This document shows, piece after piece, positions 35,616 to 48,300 of a DNA stretch of 64,000 nt (position 1 is its first letter; each line of letters starts with the position of its first letter). A program made the translations under genes and the position numbers. The notes below the pieces were generated by a model, which made no database searches, was not told where the DNA came from, and saw nothing but the letters and a program-made list of their open reading frames with translations. Origin of the DNA: Heterobilharzia americana (Eukaryota > Platyhelminthes > Trematoda > Strigeidida > Schistosomatidae); contig OX104127.1 in NCBI GenBank assembly GCA_944470555.2, positions 117,952,741 to 118,016,740 on the forward strand, given 5' to 3'.

Positions 35616-35946
35616 ATGTATGAAAACTGGAAGTGGGGGAAGGACAAATATGCCATAAAAGAATTCAATAATAAGAAGGATAATGAGCTGAAAAAAAGAT
35701 AAGATTTGAAGACAATCTTGGTAATACGATAAAATAAGCATTACCAAGGTAGGCTTAATGTAAGGACAAACTGTTTTTGCACACACAATAGGGGGTTAAA
35801 TTTATTTATGGCTAGCGCCTCAACAAACTTGAGTATACGCCCAAGATTGTCTTCAAATCTCGTCTTTTTTCCTCTCATTATCTTTCTTATTATTGAATTC
35901 CTTTATGTCATATTTGTCCTTCCCCCACTTCCAGTCTTCATATATA
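35616..35946. repeat. Inverted repeat, arms of about 106 bp
   Basis: The left arm 35616-35721 and right arm 35841-35946 are complementary over almost their whole length (shared GGACAAATATG, TTCAATAATAAG, GAAGACAATCTTGG), with a 119-bp spacer. It starts about 180 bp after PLE3 copy 1 and may be its terminal inverted structure, as in PLE1, or an independent hairpin element. Confidence 0.75.
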
Positions 35947-36249
35947 ATGCCTTAACAAGTAAATGTGTGATCAGACTGTTCGAACTGATAAGAATTGTTC
36001 GAGTATTTAGTTGAAAGTATGATAATCTAACTTATTTGCATTAAATATGTCCATGAAAATCCACTTCACGTTTGTTGGTGTTTACTGAGGGAGCTGTAAA
36101 ATTTACTCCTGTAAGACTCTCCAGTTACTGATCACTTAGAGTGAGTAGCCTGCTTTGAGGTTAATTTGATCCAACCGTGCCTTGTAAATCTGACTGATGA
36201 GGTCTAGGATATTATCAGCGCTCAGGAGAGAAATGAATCATATTAACAC

Positions 36250-36740
36250 TAAACTCATTACTAGGGAATGCTGGTAGTGGATCACAATTTTCCCGAGAAA
36301 AGATAGTTTAAAGAGATCTGACTCCCATAAACAATGGTCATAAGCGAGATTGGACAGCCCAGTCATCAAAACAGAACCCACTCTGGATACTTTTAAAGGT
36401 GTGAACCTGTTTTTTTCTCTGAAGTAATACTGCGATGCACAGACGTTTTCTTGTTGTAATTTACGGATACTGTCGAAGTTTTTATGTCTAAAACCTTAAA
36501 AAGATGGGTTTTTATTGTTAACTGCATGTTTTCTTCCGTAAGTTTGTTGAACCTCTTACCTGAGCATTCAAGAAAGATGGATTCTATCGATGGATTACTG
36601 ATATTGATTGTCGTGAGGGATGTACTTGACTTCCGTCTTACTCAAGTTGATCGCTGGGTGCAAATGTTTTGGTAATTCATCCAGTGCATCTTAATAATAC
36701 TTCAGTGCACACTTTTTTCAGTTTCTAGGTATGACTTTAA
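36250..36740 (-). pseudogene. Possible old LINE reverse-transcriptase remnant
   Basis: The minus-strand translation gives fragments such as NLSKTEVKYIPHD and GSVLMTGLSNLAYDHCLWES, which resemble the thumb and post-palm region of non-LTR reverse transcriptases. Stops are frequent and no catalytic box remains. The rest of 35950-38950 contains nothing I can name. Confidence 0.3.
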
Positions 36741-39591
36741 AAACTAACATCATTAGCACAGAAGATCTCTAATGATTTAAGTATTCCTAGAAATTCAGTG
36801 ACATAGCAGGAGCAAGAATGATATCAGGATATTTCTTAGAAGTCTTGCTTTCGTCATAGCTTTCTTTCCAGATGCTATCCCACCTAACTTCATTCTTTCT
36901 CCCCTTGGCTACATAATGTCACTATTCTACATCTGCCTTCTTTCATCCAACCTAAAAGTTATGTGAGAACGAGTAGTTCAGCAAAGATATCTTTTTCAGC
37001 GACTTCATTCAGTTCAGTTGTACAACTGTAATCTTATACCTTTTCCCTACATGCATCACAGAGACATATGACAAACTCGAGAATAATAATAGATAAATAA
37101 CGAGAGGGAGAGAGAGAGAGATGACGCTTATAGCTATTAACTAGGTCCACGGTAGCGAAAATTTCGAACAAGTTTGTTCTGTATACATGACTCTGGCTTC
37201 TCTCTGTATACAACAAGAGCTTCTGCAATACAGAGTAGGCGGAAATATAACATCGGTAAACTTCTTCTCATCTCGTAGACTACTTTGAACACTGACTCAG
37301 TTGTGATGCTTTCAGCACTGTTGGCAGTATGCTTAATTTCGCACTTCTGATGGATTCTGTCACACCTCTTTTAAATCAGATCACATTATGCTCTCTAACT
37401 TGTTTGGAAAAACGGCCCACTTAATAACCCACATTCCTGGCTTCAAAGGTGCAGGCGGATTGATAAACGCACATGGAAGTAGTCAGATGCAGAAGACAAT
37501 TCTTTGGTTGGATGGTTGTAGAATACCACCCTGAAGTTTGACCTGCTAAAGGTTTTCTGAAGAGTGTTAGAAAATGTTTTTCCAGAACGGTGTATCATGT
37601 CGCTGACTAGCTAAATCTGATTCATTCATATGATTTTATAAAAGTATACATCTAACAACTCAAGAATTCATAAGATTCGGATTCTGGTTGGACTTCCTGC
37701 AATTTGTTGTTTATTACCTTTAAGGCATTCTCAATCAGTTCCATAAGCTAAATGATGTATTTGGTAGCTATTATACTTTTTTGAGTAGCTTTCTCGGCAG
37801 CATTCCAAACAGATTAGTCAGTCAAATTGTCAGTATTAATATGATTATTTAGTTTGAAGTAAAAGTTCGGTTGTGATTTTACAGACTTTGTAGCTGGTGT
37901 GCCAAGAAACTTAAAGACCACTATTAGTCAAATATATCTTTCCTGAACATACACCATGGCACTACTATTTGATTCATAACCAGCCAATGTTGGTTCACTT
38001 CCTGATATTTTACCAACTTTGTTCTGTATGATACTAGTTGCTCATCGCTTCTTTATGTTTCCATCAGGCAGACAACAGTTTTATAGTCCTCTGTTTATGT
38101 TTTTGTTTCATAGTTTCTCAATAATCAAGAGTAAGGCAATCAGTTGAAATGAATCAAATAACTATAGTATTTGTTTAGGTATTAAACAATTTTCGAATGT
38201 GTCTGATATTTATTCTGTTTAGCGGCTGTCCGAATATTTGATATACAACCAGCTGTTTGAACTGCCATCCCAATTCTGCAATGTGAACAAAATTTATGAA
38301 TTTGAATACGCCTGTATAATTTAGTATCCATTTGAGCAAACTGAATTTGTTATTCTCTCAAAGTATTCGAAGTCACTAGCAAGAAACGGTGTTTATTTTA
38401 AATTTCATACTTGTCACCACTCATCAGAGAAGTATATTTGCAGCCCTGAGATGTGATGCAATTTAGAGGTCCGTAAAGAAATTTTTTATCTCTGCATCCA
38501 GAAACATTACTACTAAGCTATGCCGGACCGTATTGGCCTTGTGTTGAAGTGGACGAGGTATAGTATTGGATTACTACAAAAGAAGACATATGAAAATAAA
38601 GTTACAACTTAGGCACTTTTTAAAGATTATAATTCTGTTTTTTATTTCCTTGGTTACATTATTCAAATTCACAGTTCTGGCAGTTAAGTTTTCATTTCGG
38701 CTTCCAGGTTAATTTTCTCCAGATACTGTTGTTTAACATTCGGTGATGCAAGACAGTTCAAACGAAAGTTAAACACAAGCCTAATACCTACCGAGGTAAC
38801 AGAAATTAGCAATAAATTTTTTGACCAATGCTAACCTCTCCAGCTTAGCTTTGGTTTCTTAAAAAGTACAAATGAACCTTCGTGAATACCAACAAGGATA
38901 AAACATCAGCGAAGCATCCATTTTCACTTAGATACCTATGAAGAACAAGATATTCAGTGAAGAGACTCTTTTCAACGAATTTATTTTCAAGCTGTACAAC
39001 CGTTTATATATATACTATTTGAAAAATTATATCCCGTGAGGAAAACTCAACACTATATGATGATGATAATGATAATGACAATAATAATAGGGTGGATGAT
39101 GACGTAGGCGTTTGTGATTGTGATAACAATTTAAGTATGAATGATAATAAAGTGGATTACATAATATGTGGAATGGTTCATAGAAGGCATATGACTCAGA
39201 AGGGGGTGAAAAAATTGATTGAAGTGGTAAATCAACCAAGTATCATGTAAAAGGATTAGACAAGTTGGTCAAGATGAGATCAATGTTTTCTAAAATGATT
39301 AAGACAATTAAGTGAAATAACACCGGAAACTAATCAAAGTGAAGGCAATTATAATAACAATAATAGTGATAAGGAAGGATACAAAGGTTAAATTAGCAAA
39401 GGGGGAGGGGAAGCTAATGGAATGGGGAAATGTTATGGCTATGACAAAAACAGTGACTGTGCATACTTCTTTTGTGCACACAGATCAGGTTTTAGTTCAT
39501 GAATAGCTAAAGCCTCTGCTGTTTTAAGGAGTTGAAAACGAAGAAAACGTGGGAGGTTTGGGCGAATTCGATAAATAATTTTAAAGTCATC

Positions 39592-39811
39592 TCAAGCTGT
39601 TATTCATTGTAGACTGACATCAGTTGGAGGAACAAAGGAAACCTGGGAGCACTGGACAGCTGGGTCGTGGGTGCGCACTGCTGAGGAGTCCCATACTAGG
39701 ACGAAACAGCTGTCCAGTGCTCCCAGGTTTCCTTTGTTCCTCCAACTGATGTCAGTCTACAATGAATAACAACTTGAAATAATTCCAAATCTCCACAACT
39801 CCCTCAAAATA
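39592..39811 (+). mobile_element. Fold-back hammerhead SINE (220 bp) with target-site duplication
   Basis: It is flanked by TAAAGTCATC at 39582-39591 and 39812-39821. The 3' end (CTCCACAACTCCCTCAAAAT) is intact. In place of a tRNA head, the left 70 bp (39593-39662) are an inverted copy of the right 70 bp (39707-39776), with one mismatch seen. A 44-nt spacer carries the front of the ribozyme. It was inserted into PLE3 copy 2. Confidence 0.85.
39668..39725 (+). ncRNA. Hammerhead ribozyme, apparently intact core
   Basis: All core elements are visible: CTGAGGA (39681-39687; the variable seventh position is G), helix II GTCC/GGAC (39688-39691 with 39699-39702), and GAAA (39703-39706). Helix III is minimal (ACA/TGT around GC), followed by the cleavage triplet GTC ending at 39714. 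Helix I is formed by GCACTG (39675-39680) with CAGTGC (39715-39720), then an internal bulge and TGGG/CCCA. It is a type I hammerhead with the very short helix III known from schistosome repeats. The surrounding 70-bp inverted repeat can compete with this fold. Confidence 0.85.
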
Positions 39812-40384
39812 TAAAGTCATCGTCTGCGTTTGTTGAGTGATGGAAATCAATCAAGTGTTCTAGAATCGGACTTCTAACAGACTTTCTTCCACCTTTATAA
39901 GACCAAGCAGGAATATCTCCTCGTATACGTGCAGAAAACACTCTCTGGCTACGGTCAATGTACCTTGCTCCTCATGAACAGGCGAACTGGTAGATGCACA
40001 CACACGGCCGAATGAGGAAGCTTATCTTTGAGACAGTAAATCAACGAAGCTTAGTTGGCACTGATGTATTCACATAGTTTCGCTCTTTATTTCAACAGTC
40101 TTCCTACAAAATCGTTTATGAAGCAGAAATACTAATTTCGAAGGGATTGTGGACTTGTCAAGTGAATATATCAGAAGCCTTTGGAATTCATCGGTTCAAG
40201 CCTGCATTGTACACAACAGAGTTACGCGTAATCTCTAATTTCACCTCGGTTATAATCTTCTTATGAATTCTTTCATTTATTCGTTATTTATCATTTAGTC
40301 ATATAAATTGTCTTATTACTGTCTTATTTACCTCTTCTAATACTCTCCACATTATTACGTTATTGCCTCGTAATTCTGTAATTC

Positions 40385-40530
40385 CTGAGTCTGATTCCTG
40401 GCAAGGTTGTAGGTGCGTACTGCTGAGGAGTCCTATACTAAGAAGAAACAACAGTCCAATGCTCCCAGGCTTCCAATGGTTCGCAATTTGACATCAGCCC
40501 ATGATGAATTCCACCTTGAAGTCAATAAAA
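40385..40530 (+). mobile_element. Degraded hammerhead SINE
   Basis: CTGAGGA is at 40423-40429 and GAAA at 40445-40448. Helix II is lost (GTCC against AGAA). The GTC triplet and the TGCTCCCAGGCTTCC tail are still readable, followed by GACATCAGCCCATGATGAAT. It is inactive by inspection. Confidence 0.7.
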
Positions 40531-40879
40531 TCCCTGTAAAACTCAGAATAAATTTAAATATTTATTCTAAGACAGACTTTTGATGATATTGTAGACATCT
40601 GATAAATTTGTGTCGACCTATTAATCATTGGTGGACATTTTTTTTCGTGATAACTATAAGTGGGGATGTATAGCTTCTGAAATTATCCATCGAATACAAA
40701 ATTTACTTCACTGAGTTATCTTCTGTTAATTTTTCGTGACTCAATGGGACTCTTTCCTTGGTCCAAAAACAAATCGCCTCCAGTTATTTATCACAGTGAT
40801 ATCTTTGTGTAGAAATTTCGCTAGTCAGAGGTAGGTGATCAAAATAAGCACATAGAAATAAAACGTATCACAGTTAGTA

Positions 40880-41070
40880 TGCATCAAGAACTGATGTCAG
40901 TTGAAGAACCACTGAAAATCTAGAAGCACTGAACAGCTGTTTCGTCTTAGTATGGGAAACCTTGGTAGTATACACTCAAGACCCCACTAGGGATCGAATC
41001 AGGAATTTCAGATCTTGTGGCAAATACGCTAACCATTCATTCTCTGGGTCGGAATTCAATGACCCACAGT
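40880..41070 (-). mobile_element. Degraded SINE retaining a tRNA-like head
   Basis: On the minus strand a tRNA-like region (TGGTTAGCGTATTTGCC A-box and GATTCGATCCC B-box, about 41035-40985) precedes the ribozyme region. There CTGAGGA has become CCAAGGT and GTC has become GTT. The tail ACTGACATCAGTTC follows. This copy shows that the family is tRNA-derived. Confidence 0.65.
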
Positions 41071-44000
41071 ATCCTACTTCTACTGTCAAAGTTAGTCAAG
41101 CTGTGAATGTAGTTAATTTTTTGGGTTATACTATGTTCCACCAACACTTTTCTCTTCCTTTTACCTTGGTAAATCAACTTACAGTGGGTGAAATTTCAAC
41201 TAATCTCACTAACATTTTTCATATGAAAGCGTATCCCAGTAATAAATGTAATTTGCCCGGTCATACTTGTTATCAAATAATGAAGGATTTACAGTAAACA
41301 CCTTTATTGGAATAAAAACTAAGTAATGCATACTTGATGATATCACAATGACCTTATGTGAAATCCATTTCTTCGTGTGTCACTTTGATAAACACGTGTA
41401 CAACTACTAGATCCGGTCACAACTCAGTGCTGGTTGTAACAATAATCTATGGTAATCAGTTGGACGCTTTCACGCCACTCTGATTTACACTACATGACTT
41501 TAAAGTATTGGGGTAACAATACATGCATCATAAACATCTAATTTATGCTCCTAATAGAGGCAAACATACCAGAATCACAATATTTATGCGATTATTAACG
41601 GTATTTACTAATTCTCTTGAGTAAATTATGTCAGTACAATGCACCATTCCACCATACAAAACTTCGATGCGTTAAAAATGTTGAACAAGCGACTTCGATC
41701 AGTAGTGAACATTATGGATTAGACGACTACATCAATTATCCACTGATGACCAATTTGTGTGTAAATATTAACAAATTCGAGGGAAATAACTGCGTGGTAG
41801 TTAGCTGATTTCTTACAGTATTTTGCTTCTCTTTTGCGTTAGATATTAGGAGTCGTTCGGTAGAAAGACACGAACCTTGGTTTCTTACTTGTTGGCATTT
41901 ATCAGCATAGCATATCTGTAACCATAGGGAAACTTACGTTCAGTCTATGATTCTAACTTGCATCAAAGTCAAAGATTTAATCGCTAAGATATTCAGGTCA
42001 TTACTGAACCCCTGTCAGACTTAACTATGTACATGAATTAGTTATCAATGCGTAATTGATGTAGCTATCTACCTCGTAATGTTTAGCACTAATTGAAGTT
42101 TATCTATCTAGTTTGTCCACTTTACATATGTAGAGGTTAAGATGTTTTACTTCGTTTATATTCATGTTCAAGTGGTTATAAACAATGAATTTATATCACC
42201 ACACTGGAATAAGAAAAGTATTAAACGTTGTTTACTGTTGTGCAGCAATATACAAATCAGTGTTCAGTATGACTGAATAATCTGAGGTGAAGTGACTATG
42301 CCTATTATATTCATATAAATTGCACTAAACAATGAGACGAATAGGCCTAATTTAAAAATCATTTGTACATTACTGTGCTAATGTTCATCAACTATCTAAA
42401 CTATCAAAAAATTTAGATAAAGTATTTTCGAACCTGTAACTCAGTGGATGAGAATCCAGAGGTGTTATCCGCATATCAGTAACCTCATAAACACAGTCCA
42501 GCAATATCAGACACTCTTGTGGTCATTAGGATATGACACATCGAACTTAAAGGGAATACTTAGTATGACTTCAGTGACAAAGAAGAAGGTCTAGTTATCT
42601 TAAGGTTATCAATGGAACAATGCATTTGATAAAGCAGTAGGATTCGATTATTATTAGGTAATAAGCAAGTCACTAAGTAGTTAGGACAACAAAAGAAAAA
42701 CAATGGTATGTATTTCAGTAGTGTTGAAAATCAGAAGATATTTCACAATAACTAAAAATTTTGTCAGTGCTAACGGGAATAAGACTATTCTCAGGGATCT
42801 TTCGATAACAAAATTCATATCAAGTAAAGAAGTATTGAATACAAAAAAGTATCAAAACTACCATTTCCTCCATTTTAATGTTCATCGGATAATCACATCC
42901 TCATTTACCACTTGATATGGATTCTTGATTGGTCTTTCATTAGCTACATTGCCACAGACTTGGTAATTTAGAATTCAGTGCTGAGAATTGCATTTTAGTT
43001 CATATAACTCACTCTCTATTTAGAAAGCTTTACAGTCATATTCTCCCAATATGATCTAAAGGAATGTACATAGCTGAGATGATATTTTAATGTTCTATGT
43101 TCAATTAAGTATGTTACAAGTATTTTGGATTGGACAAAACTAAACTAAAAGGAAACAAGCCGTAAAAACTCTCTTATCACCAGTAACTCATGAACGGACT
43201 TCATTTTCAGGTAAAAAAGTATCTTCAGTAAGTTAAATTATCTTCTGATGTATGTTAGAAGAAAAACCCATTTGAGTGAACCATACATCGTTATCACTAC
43301 GATCCTATTTCAGTCTGCTTACCACATGTATCCGATTGTGAAACAGTGTTATTTATTGAATAAAGTTTTGGAACCGTTTTATTGTCTATGGTCACATCAA
43401 GGTAACTGAAAATCTTTGGAAACTGGTTTATATGGTTCTGCTTCTCCCTTTCTTTTGATGATAAAAGTAGCTAAATTTTCCAGATGTGTTGAATGTACTT
43501 TAAATCAGTTCTTTTGCATGTGTTTAGCCGTGATTAGTCAAATAGCAACAGTTTTGGAGCTACTCAGATATGATGACGTAAAATTAAAGTTTCCTGAATC
43601 ATCCTGAAACCCAGTAATGAATACGATTTCGATATGATGCTGCTGATGAACAAACTAAAATGGAATTTTACTCTACCACAGTTCTAAATTTTCACTCACT
43701 ATGGATTTGTGATAGTATAATGAAGCTTATCGATTGCGGACTTCAATGGCGATTGAAAAACTATTACAAGAGATAGATAGGAAGTAACTGTGGCTCACCA
43801 CATAACTGTTCAAACCTTATAACTGATAGGATACCTTTTTCTTATGATTTCAAATAAGAGTAACTGTAAAGACTACTCTAGCAACTGTTGCAAAAACCAA
43901 TCAGGCTTCTTTATTTCTGATGGAAAGGCAGATTTTCATAAAATAAAGAATTTTAATTAGTTTTTTCCGCTGTTGTTAAGGTGGCCTTTAGGGTCACTGT

Positions 44001-45039
44001 CCAATAGATTTTTGAACAAATTACTTTCGATAATAATATTTTTACTGCTAGATTATGATGAAAGAAAACTGGATTTTATAAAATTACCAGTAATTTGACC
44101 ATTTCAGTTACAGATATTCGATTAGTTAATATTACTGACATACCATATTCTGTTTCTTTGTAGTTTTTATCTATTGACAAGTACTTTAAGCTTCATATGA
44201 ACATATGATATCTATGATAGTCCATTAACTATTTCACATTTGTTTACCATACACAATGTATCCACCTAGAATCATTAGACTGCATACATCAAACAATTTT
44301 TTAGGTGCTGTTTAAAATCTTAAGAATGGGATTGAAAAGAAGGCAAATGTGTTTACAGTGATGACTAATCAGGTATGGAATATCCAAACTACCTACATTT
44401 TTGTTAATTTGTGTTCTTATATGACGAAAGTAGGTTTAATCAATATAAGAGTAGAATTTAGACATTGTGCTAGAGGATAATTCCATATTAGTTTTTCAAT
44501 CAGATACGTCACAGCGAGAAGTTTTTCATTTACAGCTTCACATTTCTAATACAGTATGTTGCTTTTGATCGGATCCAGGCCATTGTTTGGCACTATACAC
44601 TGTTCATTGTATGTTTCAACTTTTATCATGTATTTATTTGATGGGCTTAGTGACTGGCATACTGGTTCCGTGAGTGAGTCACTTTAGTCATTAAACCTGT
44701 CAACGATTTATAGATGCATAGTTGTTTTTTAAGCTTTTAATTGCGTACCATACACCCAGGTCTTTTTAAGCTGTTATAGACCTGTAACTCCGAACCATAT
44801 TACAATCATATATAGTCACTTGAAAACAAGTTAATCCCACCAGATAGTTATTAAGTGAGCCAAAGAAGATGAGATCTCGGACTCTGCAACTTGTAACTAA
44901 ATATCGGTCATTCAACATTCGGTGTTGCTTCAGGTATTACATGCCCGATTACTGTACTTGGTGTATTGAGTAAATCCATGTTTTTTCCGACCATTTTACC
45001 GGTTGTAGAAATGAAAACATTCTTAGTTGTGCTGCTTTC
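41071..45039. other. No gene recognised, apart from a PLE-like end at 43325-43395
   Basis: AT-rich and gene-poor. 43325-43395 resembles a PLE2-type terminus (CAGTGTTATTTATTGAATAAAG, then TTATTGTCTATGGTCAC). A weak tRNA A-box-like sequence at 42437-42455 has no matching B-box. Confidence 0.45.
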
Positions 45040-45220
45040 TGTGACCTGGTAGGCGATTAAACGTCACTACATTTCTTCTCATATCAATACATGCAGAAAA
45101 CTATGAATATGAATTTAATTTTGAAAATGTAAAAATCTTGCTTGGAAGAAAGAAAACGTTTACGGGAGAATTTCTAGAAGTTTTATAAATACATATCTAA
45201 ACTATCAACCAATAATAAGG
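45040..45220 (+). mobile_element. PLE1 fragment
   Basis: It matches the inverted arm of PLE1 (4450-4640): GCGATTAAACGTCACTACAT, then GAATATGAATTTAATTTTGA and a diverged remainder ending at CTATCAACCAATAA. Non-coding. Confidence 0.65.
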
Positions 45221-45381
45221 ATGTAAATGAAATATGATCAAGATTTGATCGGGTAGTTTCATAAAAATTAGGTAACGAGTGAAAATTTTAGTTCAGATAC
45301 AAGTTAAATATGTATAAATCACAGTGATTTGAAATAAACAGTTTCATAATTTATCAGGAAAAATAACATTTCTATATTTTA

Positions 45382-48300
45382 TTTTTTCCTTGGGTTCCCA
45401 GTGGAACATAGGGCTTCAGGAGCACGCTTCCATTGCACTCTCTTCTCTGCAGTCTTTCCAACACGGCTCCATCACTGCCCACAAGCTTTCATTTATTCCT
45501 CACATCATCTCCTCCATGTCACCCTCACCTCGGACGCCCGAATCATCGTTTCCACTTCGGATTCCACTTGACGGCCTAGCCTAGCAAGTGATGTCCCCAG
45601 TCGGCCTTCTCCTCAATGCATCCCCAATCCATCTCCACTTTCTTCTGCATATTCGATGGGTGATAGGTTCTTGCTTCATTGGTTTGTCACCAGCCAGAGT
45701 TCCTCCTTGCCTATTCTTATTATTCTGGTCATCTGACACTCAGTATCGAGTGAGCGTATGTGGCAGCTGTTGATGAATGTTTGTAGTTTGTTGGAAGTGC
45801 TTTTCGTGACATGCAGTCTCTGAACCACCACACAGAAGCACTGACTTACTTGACTGAATTGATGTTGAAAATCCGGATCATGTTCACGCTTTATGCTGAG
45901 TGCAGTAGATCGCCACAGTGATTTCAGATTAATGAAAGCCTGTCTTGCTGTCTTTCGGATCTTGGCTGCTTTGACGTGCTTGTCTGTGCCTGTGCTGCCT
46001 GTAGTTGAAACGATGTTGTCTAGGTAGGTAGGTAGGTAGGTAGGTAGGTAGGTAGGTAGGTAGGTAGGTAGGTAGGTAGGTAGGTAGGTAGGTAGGTAGG
46101 TAGGTAGGTAGGTAGGTAGGTAGGTAGGTAGGTAGGTAGGTAGGTAGGTAGGTAGGTAGGTAGGTAGGTAGGTAGGTAGGTAGGTAGGTAGGTAGGTAGG
46201 TAGGTAGGTAGGTAGGTAGGTAGGTAGGTAGGTAGGTAGGTAGGTAGGTAGGTAGGTAGGTAGGTAGGTAGGTAGGTAGGTAGGTAGGTAGGTAGGTAGG
46301 TAGGTAGGTAGGTAGGTAGGTAGGTAGGTAGGTAGGTAGGTAGGTAGGTAGGTAGGTAGGTAGGTAGGTAGGTAGGTAGGTAGGTAGGTAGGTAGGTAGG
46401 TAGGTAGGTAGGTAGGTAGGTAGGTAGGTAGGTAGGTAGGTAGGTAGGTGAAAGAGACTATTTTCTTTAGGTTTCTCCCGTTCATGGTGATAGGAGCTTG
46501 TTGTTTATGCTGTTGTTGGTTGGGTATCTTCATGACTTCGGTCTTGTCTACGTTCACTTGAAGCCAGTCCCATCTTCGCTGCCCCACCTCTTCTGTCAAC
46601 TTGTTGGATTTTACCTGTAGATCTTCGAGTTTTTGCGACATTAGACACAATAGTCATCGGCGAAATCCAAATCTTCTTGGGTCTTTATTTCGGCGTATGC
46701 CGACCTTCTCGCTCCTCACAGTTGTCTGCTGCATGATCTAGTCTAGTCCAGTCGACCAAAATCAGGAATATCATGCGTGATAGTAGGCAGCTTTTTCCCT
46801 CCTGTCTTCACTTCAAAGGCGTCACTGACCTTTTTATTGTGAATCAATTGGCATGTAGCGTCTTCATATAGCTGTTGAGTGAGGCTGATAAAGGTTTATA
46901 GTACTAAAACTGTAGTTCTGAATCGACTGCCAAATTACTTCTCTGCCGACGCTATCGAATGCCTTTTCAAAGTCAATAAAGTTGAGGTAGATAATTGACT
47001 GCCATTCCATACTCTGTTCTATCATGATGTGTAGTGAGGCGTTGCAATTTGATCCCCACATGATTTGCTCTTCGTGAGGCTAACCTGTTCCTGTCGTAGT
47101 TTTGAATCCAGCGCATCCTTTAGTCTCTCCAGGATGATGGGGCATAATATTTTGCTTGGCGTGGACAGCAGTATGATTCCTCACCAGTTCTGGCAAAGTC
47201 TCACGTCTCTCTTCTTTGGGAGTTTGACAAGGTAACCCTTCTTCCAATCGTCGGGAACCTTCCCTTCCCTCCAAACCTTCTGCAGTAGTAGTATGAGCAT
47301 GTCCGCTGTTGTCTCTGTGTCTCTTCTCAGTGCTCCTGGTGAAATTCCATCTGGTCCTGCTGCTTTCCTGAATTTCAGTTACCTTATGGCATTCAGGACT
47401 TCGACTTTCGTCGGAGAGCCTGTGTTCACTGGTATTTCTGTGGCTGCAGGTGGTATTTCTGGACTAGGTGCAGGTAGTGGTCGATTCAAGAGCATTCTGA
47501 ATTGGTCAGCCCATCGTTTCCCTTGTTTCTCTTCTTTGGTAATTAGATTTCTCTCATCATCTTTTACTGGTTTCATCTGTGTTGATCTCTTCCCCCCCCA
47601 GACAGTAACCTAGTTATTTGATACAATGCTGTCAGGTCTCTCCTACCGACAGCCTGTTCTGCTTCACTTGCCAATGTGTCTGTCCTACAAGTGTCTTTTG
47701 TCTTTGCGCTCACTCTTCTTCACTTCTTTGTCCAGTGTAGTGTTTATGCGTTGTACTCATTTCCTCTTCTCTTTGAGCACCCTTGCACTGATTCATCTTC
47801 TGATTCACCATCCTACTCACCTCTCCTCTATCAGCTCCCATGTGTCCGTCGAGATCCATTCCTTGTCTTGTTCTACTTCTTCTTCCTTCCTAATACACTT
47901 ATGCAGGATTCTTTCCACATAGCTTTCAAAGAGTACCAGTGTTTTTACACACACGTCCCTTCAGGGTTGTTGCTCAATGTCTCCCATTTTGACTCGATGT
48001 CTCACGTGAAGATTTCCTTTGTAGTTTCGTCCTTTAGTTCAGTTTCTGTTCTGGGTGTGGTCGATCATCACCAACTTCCTTGAAGGCTTTCAACTTGATT
48101 TGGAAGGCAGGTTCATTGCACTAGATAGTGAGTGATGGATGTGAACCTACATCCACTCCTCTTCTTCATCTTGTGTCAAGTAGGCTGACTCTCCCTCTCC
48201 ACCTTCTTCACATTGAGATGGAGTCGATCTGATTTTTAGTGTAGTGTGTCCATGTGGTGAAATCAAATCCATGTCGCTTTGTGGATATCCTTGTGCTTGA

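Larger units (their letters stand above)
38955..40010 (-). mobile_element. PLE3 copy 2: GIY-YIG end, interrupted by a SINE
   Basis: On the minus strand the nuclease segment reads VCIYQFACS, stop, GARYIDRSQRVFSARI, then GDIPAWSYKGGRKSVRS and ILEHLIDFHHS (40000-39822). It resumes after the SINE with IYRIRPNLPRFLRF and AEALAIHELKPDLCAQKKYAQS (39581-39470). The stop lies where a metal-binding-type Cys codon is expected (TGT to TGA; compare CSCGARYIGRT at 57.9 kb). The 3' UTR continues to about 38955 and matches 57215-57600. Confidence 0.75.

Noticed and set aside
36190..36230. Hammerhead core (CTGATGAGG)
   Set aside because: No GAAA box or cleavage triplet follows within a plausible helix II. 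It is a chance match.
42437..42480. tRNA-like A-box (TAACTCAGTGGATGAGA)
   Set aside because: No B-box at the right distance and no cloverleaf.
46021..46448. Interstitial telomere
   Set aside because: The unit is TAGG, not TTAGGG, and it originates within the LINE.
45676..46650. Long open frame of 324 codons with Tyr-Leu-Pro-Thr repeats, as a novel repeat protein gene
   Set aside because: It is the (TAGG)107 microsatellite inside RTE-C. A 4-bp repeat without a stop is open by construction, and both flanks are LINE reverse-transcriptase remnants.
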